Below are positions 1-6,289 of a stretch of DNA of 9,265 bases, piece by piece. Position 1 is the stretch's first letter. Each line of letters begins with the position of its first letter. The DNA is taken from positions 1-9,265 of the forward strand of contig JAKAOC010000058.1 in the NCBI GenBank assembly GCA_021823385.1, in the 5' to 3' direction. The DNA is from Actinomycetes bacterium (GTDB taxonomy: Bacteria > Actinomycetota > Acidimicrobiia > Acidimicrobiales > Acidimicrobiaceae). The notes beneath the pieces are model-generated. The model made no database searches. It was given only the letters and a program-made list of their open reading frames with translations, and had not been told where the DNA came from. A program made the translations under genes and the position numbers.

Positions 1-1
1 C

Positions 2-892
2 TCGGCGGTGCGCGTGGCGCTGGTCTCGCCCGACCCCATCGGCCCCGAGGCCACCTCGCGGCAGGCGTGGAAGGAGTTCATGCACTTCGCCTCCTCCAAC
101 GGCTGGGCGCTAAGCGTGCTTGGAGCGGGTGAAAAGTGGCTGCCCGTCTATGCGGCGGACGGGTTGCACTCCATGTACATCGGTGACGAAGCGGTGGTGG
201 AGGTCGATGACTTCCGACTGGACGGCAAACGCCACAAGAGCCTGCGCCAGGCAGCAAACCGAATGCGCAACCACCACTACAGGATCGAGTTCCAGGACCC
301 TTCGAAGGTGGAGGAGCCTCTTCGATCCGAGCTTCTCGACGTGCTGACGCGCAGCCGGAGAGGTGGCGTCGAGCGCGGCTTTTCGATGACGCTCGGCCGC
401 TTCCTCGATCCCCGGGACACAGGTCTGATGCTGACGGTCTGCTACGGGCCCGAGGGAAACGTGGTCGGCTTCTGCCAATGGGTCCCCGCCCCCGGCATAA
501 ATGGCTTCTCGCTGGACTTGATGCGCCGCGACCTCGGTGAACACCCCAACGGGCTCACCGACTTGATGGTGGTTGCCACCATTGAGCACCTGCGCGAGAC
601 GGGCTACTCCGCACTAAGCCTCAACTTCGCCACCATGCGCGCCGTCATTGCCGGCGAAGCCGAGGAGAACGTCCACGCGAGGCTGGAGCGCTGGTTCCTT
701 CGCCGCCTCTCCGACACCATGCAGATCGAGAGCCTCTGGCGTTTCAACGCCAAGTTCAACCCCAAGTGGCTCCCCCGCTATCTCATTTTCGACACTCCCG
801 AAAACCTGGCACAGGTGGCGATGGCCATAGCCCGGGCTGAATCGTTTTGGGAGCTGCCGGTCATCGGGAAGTTCCTGGTGCCCAAAAGCTGA
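2..892 (+). CDS. MprF-like phosphatidylglycerol lysyltransferase C-terminal domain protein (DUF2156), 5' end cut off
   Basis: The frame is open to the left edge, so the GTG at 8 is probably internal and the gene starts outside the window; 296 codons are visible before the TGA at 890-892. The protein matches the GNAT-fold C-terminal domain of lysyl-phosphatidylglycerol synthases (LPG_synthase_C/DUF2156). Seen landmarks are an LVSPDPIGP segment at the left end, a D-F-x-L-x-G-K-R...LRQAANR stretch, a RGFSMTLGRF motif, a GFSLDLMRR...PNG-x-TDLMV core, an SLNFA motif, and an ending with SLWRFNAKF-x-P-x-W-x-PRY. In MprF/LysX proteins this domain transfers an aminoacyl group from a charged tRNA to phosphatidylglycerol, changing membrane charge. 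Whether an N-terminal flippase-type membrane domain is present cannot be seen, and no lysyl-tRNA synthetase fusion follows (the gene simply stops). The aminoacyl donor and acceptor lipid are unknown. It stands alone on the plus strand and converges on the FGGY kinase gene 37 bp away. Confidence 0.85.
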   Translation, partial: SAVRVALVSPDPIGPEATSRQAWKEFMHFASSNGWALSVLGAGEKWLPVYAADGLHSMYIGDEAVVEVDDFRLDGKRHKSLRQAANRMRNHHYRIEFQDPSKVEEPLRSELLDVLTRSRRGGVERGFSMTLGRFLDPRDTGLMLTVCYGPEGNVVGFCQWVPAPGINGFSLDLMRRDLGEHPNGLTDLMVVATIEHLRETGYSALSLNFATMRAVIAGEAEENVHARLERWFLRRLSDTMQIESLWRFNAKFNPKWLPRYLIFDTPENLAQVAMAIARAESFWELPVIGKFLVPKS

Positions 893-929
893 ACCGTCGT
901 GGGGGTGCGCCGAAAGCCGCGACCAGCTA

Positions 930-2513
930 TCAGGTTCCCATCTCCCGCGCCGCCTCCAGGTCGGCGTAGAGGGGCTTTTGACGGGAGTAGATCTTCCTAA
1001 ACACCCGGTAGCTTGCCGCATAGACCGCAGCGTGCGAAGGATCGGGAACGAAGGTGGACTCCACCCGCACAGCTCTCCTGGCCTCCTCGCGATCGATCAT
1101 TCCGGTGCCGACCATGGCTAGCAGCGCGGCGCCCCGCAAGTTGGCAAAGACGGGTTCCTCCACCCGCTCCACCTTCATGCCAAGCACGTCCGCGTGCATC
1201 TGGCACCATATGTCGGAGGAGGCGCCCCCACCCAGGATGCGAAGGGACTGCGGCTTCGATGCCAGGAACCGGCGCACCGGCTCATACAGCCACCGGTTCG
1301 AGTACGCCACCCCCTCGAGCACGGAGCGCACCACCTCGGCCCTGGTGGTGGAGAGCGAGATCCCCAGAAAGCCGGCTCTGGCCCTGCGGTCATCGACCGG
1401 GGAGCGCTCCCCGGTCAACCAGGGAGTGAAGATGACTCCACCGCACCCGGGAGGCGCCGTCTCGGCCAGCCGATCCAGGTCGGGGAAAGCAGGCTCGGAC
1501 GCCTCCGGCCCCAAGCCGTCGCCTGGAGCGATCAGCGAGCCGCGCAGCCAGTCGAGACATTCTCCCGCGGTCTCGTGGTTATCCGCGATTAGATATTCGC
1601 CGGCCACCACCCCAGGCACCGTGGCGATCGAATGCAGCACGTCGGTCTTCTTCTTGGCCGTCGGTGCGGAGATCCAGGATGTCGTGGAGAGGCAAAGATG
1701 AACCTCCCCAAGACGGGTCGCCCCGGATCCGATCGCCGCGGTGTGCAGGTCGGGAAGCCCCGTCACCACCTTGGCTTCATCAGAGATGCCCATCGCCCGC
1801 GCCACGTGCGGCAGAATCGTGCCCACGACGGATCCCACCGGCACGAGAGTAGGCAACTTGGCTGCGGGTACGCCGGCCAGGCCGATCAACTCGGCGTCGT
1901 AATCACGCGTGCCGGGGTTCCGGTTGTCGGTCAGCCAGGCCGCCGTCATCGATGCGGCTGTAGCCGTCACCTTGCCGGTGAGGCGCATGGTCAAAAAGTC
2001 GACTGGCTCCAGATACCACCGGGCCCGGTCCGCCACCTCGGGAAGGCTCGCCTCCAGGAAGAGGATGTGCCCAACTGGGTCGGCCCCGTAGCGCGAAGGG
2101 GCGCCTCCGCTCTTGCGGATAAAGCGCAGCGCCCGGGCGGCGTTGTAGCCCGCCACCCTTCCCCCGATCCGCGCGGCTGAGAGACTGCCGCCGCGGGTGT
2201 CCATCCAAAGAAGGCAATCGCCGACCACCTGTCCCTCGGCATCGACAGGAACGGTGGAAGCCCACTGGCCGGTGCATGCGACGGCACGCACCTCCGGCCC
2301 CAGGCCGGTTTCCTGCGTGAGGGAAGCCGCCAGCGAAACGATCATGCTCCACCATGCGTCCGCGTCCTGGGTGACGGCTCCGCCGGCTCCGTAGGTGGTA
2401 GCGACCTCCGCCGTTTCGGCCTTCAGCAGTCGGCCGCCGGCGTCGTAGATCCCGACCTTCAATCCACCCGTGCCAAGATCGACCGCCAGAGCCGCACCCC
2501 CGCCGGAATTCAT
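930..2513 (-). CDS. FGGY-family carbohydrate kinase (xylulokinase-like), substrate unknown
   Basis: A 527-residue protein, close to the usual 480-540 of FGGY kinases, which phosphorylate sugars or polyols with ATP. Both actin-like domains are present. The N-terminal half has the phosphate loop DLGTGGLKVGIYD (residues 12-24), the WMDTR segment (103-107) and GLPDLHTAA (252-260) with the likely catalytic base D255. The C-terminal half has FTPWLTGERSP (362-372) and the nucleotide-site motif LRILGGGASSDIW (425-437). The position equivalent to the substrate-binding QMHG of E. coli XylB reads QWAS (83-86), so xylulose should not be assumed. The ATG overlaps the TGA of the upstream lyase gene by one base (TGATG), and a GGAGG lies 9 nt before the start inside the lyase gene. 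This arrangement implies co-transcription and coupled translation. Family assignment is secure; the substrate is not. It is the last gene of the permease-lyase-kinase cassette. Confidence 0.93.
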   Translation of the reverse strand: MNSGGGAALAVDLGTGGLKVGIYDAGGRLLKAETAEVATTYGAGGAVTQDADAWWSMIVSLAASLTQETGLGPEVRAVACTGQWASTVPVDAEGQVVGDCLLWMDTRGGSLSAARIGGRVAGYNAARALRFIRKSGGAPSRYGADPVGHILFLEASLPEVADRARWYLEPVDFLTMRLTGKVTATAASMTAAWLTDNRNPGTRDYDAELIGLAGVPAAKLPTLVPVGSVVGTILPHVARAMGISDEAKVVTGLPDLHTAAIGSGATRLGEVHLCLSTTSWISAPTAKKKTDVLHSIATVPGVVAGEYLIADNHETAGECLDWLRGSLIAPGDGLGPEASEPAFPDLDRLAETAPPGCGGVIFTPWLTGERSPVDDRRARAGFLGISLSTTRAEVVRSVLEGVAYSNRWLYEPVRRFLASKPQSLRILGGGASSDIWCQMHADVLGMKVERVEEPVFANLRGAALLAMVGTGMIDREEARRAVRVESTFVPDPSHAAVYAASYRVFRKIYSRQKPLYADLEAAREMGT

Positions 2514-3934
2514 CAGGCTTCACCTCCGGGGCCGGCCTCGTAGTAGGCATCCAGGGCGCCCGAGAGCAGGCCTTCCACCGCCTGGTTGCCCTCGGCCGTC
2601 CCGGCCAGTCCGTAGAGAGCCCCGCTCGCGGCCGGTCCGCGCCCGGGAATGCGGGCGAAGTCGACTGCCCCGGCCAGGTCGTCCAGGAACGACTCCATCA
2701 CTCCCGGGTAGGTATTGGGCCGGGTCACACAGAAATGCAGCCCCGGCGGGAGCTGCAACCCGTTAAGCCTCCAGCCTTGGCCGGCAAGATAGTCGTTGGC
2801 CAGGAAAATGTCGAACTCGTCCGAGCCGAACGCCGCCAAGAAGGTGGGCTCACCGTAAAGCCGGATCCCGTCCTGGGCCCGAATCCCCTCGATCAGCTTG
2901 TCGGCCGTCGTGAAGATCGCGTCAGCGATACGGGTGTAGCCCTCGAGTCCCAGGGAAACCATCGCCGCCCACGTAGCCGCAATTAGTCCTCCTGAGCGGG
3001 AACCGGCCATCCCGGGGGAGAGGTAGAGGCCTCCGGGCCAGTCCGGATAGGTGAAATACTGGCGACGGCGCAGCTCGCGATTGGCGTACATCAGCACCGA
3101 GGTTCCCTTGAGGGCATAGCCGTACTTATGGGTGTCGGCGGAGATGGAGGTTACGCCGGGAACGCTGAAATCGAAGGCGGGGATGTCGCGTCCCAGCATC
3201 CGCCCGAAAGGCAGGAGGAATCCGCCCAGGCATCCGTCCACGTGAAGGCCAATCCCATGGCGCAGGGCGAGCTGGCCAAGCTCGGCGATGGGATCCACCA
3301 GGCCGTAAGGATAGCTCCCCGCCGATCCGAAGAGCGCGATGGTGTTGGGAGTGATGTGGCTCTCCACCCAGTCCAGGTCAACGAGAAAGTCGGGTCCCAG
3401 TGGAGCGCGCAGCACCTTTACCCCGAAGTAATGCCCGCCCTTGTCGATGGCCACGTGGGCGGAGTTTGGTATGATCACCTCCGGTTCGGTCACGCCTTTC
3501 TCCTCGCGCGCCCATTCGCGATAGGCGAAGAGTGCCGACATGAGGGACTCGCTGCCACCTGAGGTGAGCACGCCGCAAGCTTCGCCGCCCCGGCTCGCTC
3601 CACCCATCAGGCCGAGCGTCATCGAGACGATCTCCCCTTCGAGCTTGGTGGCGCTTGGATACATGTCCCGCTGCAGCACATTCGCGTGAGCAAAGCGCTC
3701 GAATACACGCGACAGGAACCGGTAATGCTCGTGGTCACCCGAGTAGATCGACCCCGAGCACTTGCCCTCGTCACCGATCTTGTCCTCGGAGTGGGCCATC
3801 TCGGTGATCACCGAGATGACTTCCTCGCGAGCCACGCCATTAGCGGGAATGGACCGGTGGATCTCGTATCGCTCCCGGTAGGGATAGAAGTAGTCCTCCA
3901 GCGACCCCGCGCTGTTGCTCTCGGATTCGGCCAT
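2513..3934 (-). CDS. Sphingosine-1-phosphate lyase-like PLP-dependent enzyme (group II decarboxylase fold)
   Basis: A 473-residue fold-type I PLP enzyme. The strongest signature is SISADTHKYGYALKGTSV (263-280), essentially the active-site block of eukaryotic S1P lyases, with K270 as the PLP Schiff-base lysine. Other matches are CSGSIYSGD (59-67), GVLTSGGSES (121-130), the PLP-stacking H160 in NSAH, HVDGCLGGF (231-239) with D233 as pyridine-nitrogen ligand, and a GGLYLSPGMAGSRSGG block (301-316). S1P lyases cleave a phosphorylated long-chain base into phosphoethanolamine and a fatty aldehyde. Unlike eukaryotic enzymes it has no N-terminal membrane segment, so it should be cytosolic. Y64, Y208 and K276 fit expected active-site positions, but the conserved His of the NxLH motif is Gln here (NVLQ, Q88). 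I chose the ATG at 3934 over the longer frame from 4003 because AAGGAGG lies 9 nt upstream and family similarity starts just after it. It might instead act on another phosphorylated amine or be a decarboxylase. Confidence 0.9.
   Translation of the reverse strand: MAESESNSAGSLEDYFYPYRERYEIHRSIPANGVAREEVISVITEMAHSEDKIGDEGKCSGSIYSGDHEHYRFLSRVFERFAHANVLQRDMYPSATKLEGEIVSMTLGLMGGASRGGEACGVLTSGGSESLMSALFAYREWAREEKGVTEPEVIIPNSAHVAIDKGGHYFGVKVLRAPLGPDFLVDLDWVESHITPNTIALFGSAGSYPYGLVDPIAELGQLALRHGIGLHVDGCLGGFLLPFGRMLGRDIPAFDFSVPGVTSISADTHKYGYALKGTSVLMYANRELRRRQYFTYPDWPGGLYLSPGMAGSRSGGLIAATWAAMVSLGLEGYTRIADAIFTTADKLIEGIRAQDGIRLYGEPTFLAAFGSDEFDIFLANDYLAGQGWRLNGLQLPPGLHFCVTRPNTYPGVMESFLDDLAGAVDFARIPGRGPAASGALYGLAGTAEGNQAVEGLLSGALDAYYEAGPGGEA
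2523..2527 (-). promoter_or_regulatory. Ribosome binding site for the FGGY kinase inside the lyase gene
   Basis: GGAGG (within GGAGGTGA on the minus strand) is 9 nt before the kinase ATG at 2513 and lies in the last codons of the lyase gene. Together with the one-base TGATG overlap it supports reinitiation or coupled translation of the two enzymes. Confidence 0.8.
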
Positions 3935-3943
3935 CCGTGCTTG

Positions 3944-3950
3944 CCTCCTT
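3944..3950 (-). promoter_or_regulatory. Strong ribosome binding site for the S1P-lyase-like gene
   Basis: On the minus strand AAGGAGG lies 9 nt before the ATG at 3934. This decides the start in favour of 3934 over the upstream in-frame ATG at 4003, which has no comparable site. Confidence 0.85.
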
Positions 3951-3954
3951 TTGA

Positions 3955-3972
3955 GTGGCCCTCCTGGGCCAC
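3955..3972 (-). promoter_or_regulatory. Perfect 7-bp hairpin just upstream of the lyase ribosome binding site
   Basis: The minus strand reads GTGGCCC-AGGA-GGGCCAC: a perfect 7-bp GC-rich stem with a 4-nt loop, ending 4 nt before the AAGGAGG of the lyase gene. It has no following T-run (TCAAAAGG follows), so it is not a clear intrinsic terminator. It could shape mRNA stability or ribosome access between the permease and lyase genes. The function is inference; the inverted repeat is directly visible. Confidence 0.5.
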
Positions 3973-3992
3973 GAACCCCAACTCCCCAAGCT

Positions 3993-4012
3993 GCCGGCAC
4001 CATAGGGCCGGC
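3993..4012 (-). repeat. GCCGGC inverted repeat in the permease-lyase gap
   Basis: Two copies of the self-complementary hexamer GCCGGC, 8 nt apart, begin 6 nt after the permease stop codon. They could form a 6-bp stem-loop in the transcript, upstream of the larger 3955-3972 hairpin. In GC-rich DNA this may be chance. Confidence 0.3.
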
Positions 4013-4018
4013 TGCCGT

Positions 4019-5500
4019 TCACTCCTCGGCGTAGCTCTCGATCGGCGCCACCCCGGCTGATCCCGACGCCAGCCGGCGGCGGAGCGCGAGGAAATACCAG
4101 AGCGAGGCGAGGACGAGGCTGACAACGACGATCCCGTCAGAGAGACGGAATGCCGAGGGAAGGGAGAGGGAGAGGATCGCGGCGGCCGACCAGGCCAGCA
4201 CCAGCACGATAACAGGCTTGGCGAAATGGCCGAGCGAAAACGCGCCGGGGATCGCGTCTAAGGCGCCACGCTTGAACGCATACGCCACCGTTATCAGGAA
4301 ATAAATGATGAAAGGGATGATGGCGGTGGCGCCCACAAGGGTATCGAAGCTGTTCGACTGCAGGTAGCCGAAGACGGTGAAGAGGAGGTCTACAACGCCG
4401 AAAACCACCAGCGCAGCCACGGGCGTCCTGGTGCCGGCATGGATGCGCGAGAAGAAGCGCGAAAAGGGAAGCATGTTGTCCCGAGCGAGGGCGAAAACCA
4501 GGCGCGCCTGCGCCGCCGCCCCCACCACGCTGATCGAGAACATGGAGAAGACCACGAAGGCGACAAAGACCTTCACCAGCCAACCGGGGAGCCAGTACTG
4601 GGCTATGACCAGGAGAGGCAGGTTGGTTGACTCGACGGAGCGGATCGACGGGATCGCCACCGTGAAGCCGAGCAGCGCGACGAAGCCCAGCGCGACCGAG
4701 CCGCCCACGGCGAAGAGCACGGCCTTGGGCACGTTGCGTCGGGCGTCCAGCGCCTCCTCCGCCAGGTCGGCCGCAAGTTCGAAGCCCACCAGCGTGTACA
4801 TGCCAAGGATGCCTGCCAGCACCATGGAGTACCAGATCGGATTGTGGGCGGTGCTGGACGTATTGGAGAGGATTCCAACGCCGTAGGACGACGCCTTGCT
4901 GTGCAGGCCCCACAGAACCAGCAACAGGACTCCGAAGACCACTGTCCCCACGATCTCGGTGACCACCGCGACTGAGTTGACCTTCGCCGCCAGCTGGACC
5001 GAGACGATGTTCAGCAACATAGGCACCAACATGACGACCAGGGTGACCGCCAGCACCAGATGCCCGGAGGGGTTGGTTATGCCGAACTCCGAGAGCAGGA
5101 GGGGAGTTCCGACCAGCAGAAAGATGGCCCCTCCTCCCACGGTCATATAAAGGAGGCCGAAAAAGCCCACGTACCAGCCGTAGGTCGGCCCGACCAGGCG
5201 CGCGCTCCATTGATACGCGTATCCCGCCAGCGGGATGCGAGTCCCAAGCTCCGCCACCACCAGAGCCACGAGCAGCTGCCCGGCCCCCACCAGCAGCCAT
5301 TCCCAGATGCTCGCCGGCCCGAAGTTGGCGAGCGCCACTCGGTAGCTCAGGAAGATGCCGGTGGTTATGGAGATGACCGAGAACGAGATACCGAAGAGCG
5401 CGAAGAAACGCAGCGTGCGATGAAGGTCCTGCTGGTAGCCAAAATGGGAGAGAACCGCGCTCTCCGCTTCACCGGCCGCCGGCCGCTTCTGCTGACCCAT
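4019..5500 (-). CDS. APC-superfamily amino acid/amine permease (ACT/BAT-type)
   Basis: A 493-residue integral membrane protein with about twelve hydrophobic segments (roughly residues 32-52, 65-84, 108-135, 147-168, 178-198, 225-245, 262-283, 306-330, 361-381, 390-408, 428-448, 455-473). Motifs typical of the amino acid/choline transporter branch (yeast UGA4 and HNM1, bacterial BAT-type permeases) are visible: an N-terminal FGY-x-QDL-x-RTL stretch, FGISFSVISITTGIF (36-50), VAELGTRIPLAGYAYQWSA (82-100), GFELAADLAEEALDARRNVPKA (239-260) and RLVFALARDNMLPFSR (333-348). Characterised members move GABA, choline, ethanolamine or amino acids across the cytoplasmic membrane, so an amine or amino-alcohol substrate is a reasonable guess. 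Start: the ATG at 5500 has a GAGG 5 nt upstream. An in-frame ATG at 5539 adds 13 residues, but its GGAGG is only 1 nt away, too close to work well. The lyase gene follows after 84 bp on the same strand, suggesting the permease feeds it. Confidence 0.9.
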   Translation of the reverse strand: MGQQKRPAAGEAESAVLSHFGYQQDLHRTLRFFALFGISFSVISITTGIFLSYRVALANFGPASIWEWLLVGAGQLLVALVVAELGTRIPLAGYAYQWSARLVGPTYGWYVGFFGLLYMTVGGGAIFLLVGTPLLLSEFGITNPSGHLVLAVTLVVMLVPMLLNIVSVQLAAKVNSVAVVTEIVGTVVFGVLLLVLWGLHSKASSYGVGILSNTSSTAHNPIWYSMVLAGILGMYTLVGFELAADLAEEALDARRNVPKAVLFAVGGSVALGFVALLGFTVAIPSIRSVESTNLPLLVIAQYWLPGWLVKVFVAFVVFSMFSISVVGAAAQARLVFALARDNMLPFSRFFSRIHAGTRTPVAALVVFGVVDLLFTVFGYLQSNSFDTLVGATAIIPFIIYFLITVAYAFKRGALDAIPGAFSLGHFAKPVIVLVLAWSAAAILSLSLPSAFRLSDGIVVVSLVLASLWYFLALRRRLASGSAGVAPIESYAEE

Positions 5501-5572
5501 GGATGCCTCGCCCCCGCTCGACGATAACGCCGCCGACATGCCTCCATATAAGCGCGGCTGTCATTGCGTTGC

Positions 5573-5595
5573 CGGGCGAATTCAAATACCGCCCG
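5573..5595. promoter_or_regulatory. Inverted repeat upstream of the permease cassette, possible operator
   Basis: CGGGCG and CGCCCG (5573-5578 and 5590-5595) flank an AT-rich 11-nt centre in the 139-bp gap between the NYN gene and the permease, about 75 bp before the permease start. The spacing and AT-rich centre fit a dimeric regulator site. On the plus strand it is followed by TTTT, but no plus-strand gene ends there, so a terminator role is unlikely. I could not place a convincing -35/-10 pair next to it. Confidence 0.3.
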
Positions 5596-5639
5596 TTTTG
5601 GCAGGCGCGGGAACCCCAGAAGGTTGTCCTGGGAAAGGA

Positions 5640-6182
5640 TCAGGCGAAGGTGTAAATGCCGTCCGAGTTGCGGCGAAGATCTCCTGAGAGTGCCCCGGAG
5701 CGGCTCACCACACAGACGAATAGCCCGCGTGACCGGGCCTCGGATGCAAGGTCGGCAAAAGCATGGTCGCCGGAGGCAATCTGCAGGACATCGCAGCTTC
5801 GCGCCACTGCGTCGATATCGACCACCTTGATCAGGGCGCGGTCGGCCCCGTCGGCGCCTCGGCCGAAGCGCACCGAATACCGTCCCCAGTCCATCAACAT
5901 CTCGAGCATCAGGGAGGCGTCGCAACCCACGTACACCAAGTCGCTCCCATCGACCCACTTTGAGCGATAGGCGCTCGACAACTCACGTGCGCGCTTCAAA
6001 AAGGCCGGCCGGGAGTAGCGCTCGCCGCTCTCGGGCTGTCCGACCAGGTTCTCTATGTCCACGACGTGACAGGTGCGCACAAGACGCTGCCTGGAGCCCG
6101 TGGCCGGGGCTCGCACCAGCGGCGAGCGCCTGGGGACCTCCAGGCGATTGATCGTCGAGCCAGGGCGGGTCAAAGTCTGCAT
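5640..6182 (-). CDS. NYN (PIN-like) domain protein, putative ribonuclease
   Basis: A 180-residue protein. After a basic, probably disordered first 35 residues it carries a NYN-domain pattern: VVDIENL (40-46, acidic D42 and E44, N45), GADRALIKVVDIDA (112-125, D114 and D122), and an IASGDHAF segment (135-142, D139) followed by a helix and the strand LFVCVVSR (154-161). NYN domains share the PIN/FLAP nuclease fold and use clustered acidic residues to hold Mg2+; most characterised members are RNases acting in RNA processing or decay. All the expected acidic positions are present, so it is likely active. I chose the ATG at 6182, with AGGA 9 nt upstream; the open frame extends to a TTG at 6251, but that extension shows no domain features. 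It lies 107 bp downstream of prmC and 139 bp upstream of the permease, all on the same strand. Its RNA target is unknown. Confidence 0.78.
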   Translation of the reverse strand: MQTLTRPGSTINRLEVPRRSPLVRAPATGSRQRLVRTCHVVDIENLVGQPESGERYSRPAFLKRARELSSAYRSKWVDGSDLVYVGCDASLMLEMLMDWGRYSVRFGRGADGADRALIKVVDIDAVARSCDVLQIASGDHAFADLASEARSRGLFVCVVSRSGALSGDLRRNSDGIYTFA

Positions 6183-6289
6183 GGTGGCACATCCTACGGA
6201 GCGGCTGTGACGTGGCACTTGCCGGTCATGCCGTCCACCCGACAAACTCAACGCCGGGAAAACGCCAATAATGCCCGCAAAATTTGAGG

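Noticed and set aside
110..589. 159-codon minus-strand open frame opposite the MprF-like gene
   Set aside because: It is antisense to a well-supported DUF2156 domain and has no recognisable motifs.
887..928. Inverted segments AGCTG...GTCG and CGAC-CAGCT between the convergent MprF-like and kinase genes, as a bidirectional terminator
   Set aside because: The stem is short, interrupted by a 4-nt bulge with a 20-nt loop, and no T-run follows on either strand.
1054..1701. 215-codon open frame on the plus strand inside the kinase gene
   Set aside because: It is antisense to a clear FGGY kinase, its translation is Arg/Pro/Ser-rich with no family pattern, and long antisense frames are expected in GC-rich coding DNA.
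4137..5300. 387-codon open frame on the minus strand in another frame of the permease gene
   Set aside because: The translation is Gly/Arg/Ala-rich low-complexity sequence, while the overlapping frame gives a convincing twelve-segment APC permease. It is a GC-driven shadow frame.
2513..5500. Reading the permease and PLP enzyme as a GadC/GadB-type decarboxylase-antiporter acid-resistance pair
   Set aside because: The PLP enzyme carries the S1P-lyase block around THKYGYALKGTS rather than glutamate decarboxylase motifs, and a coupled FGGY kinase has no place in an acid-resistance pair.
5546..5551. TTATAT on the minus strand as a -10 element for the permease
   Set aside because: No -35-like hexamer lies at a suitable distance, and it is almost on top of the alternative start codon. 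A single AT-rich hexamer is not enough.
5614..5633. CCCAG...CTGGG inverted repeat after the NYN gene as a terminator
   Set aside because: Only a 5-bp stem with a long loop and no T-run on the minus strand, so it is not a credible intrinsic terminator.
6184..6218. Direct repeat GTGGCAC (6184-6190 and 6212-6218) upstream of the NYN gene
   Set aside because: Two 7-base matches in a short GC-rich gap can be chance, and there is no third copy or symmetry to suggest a binding site.
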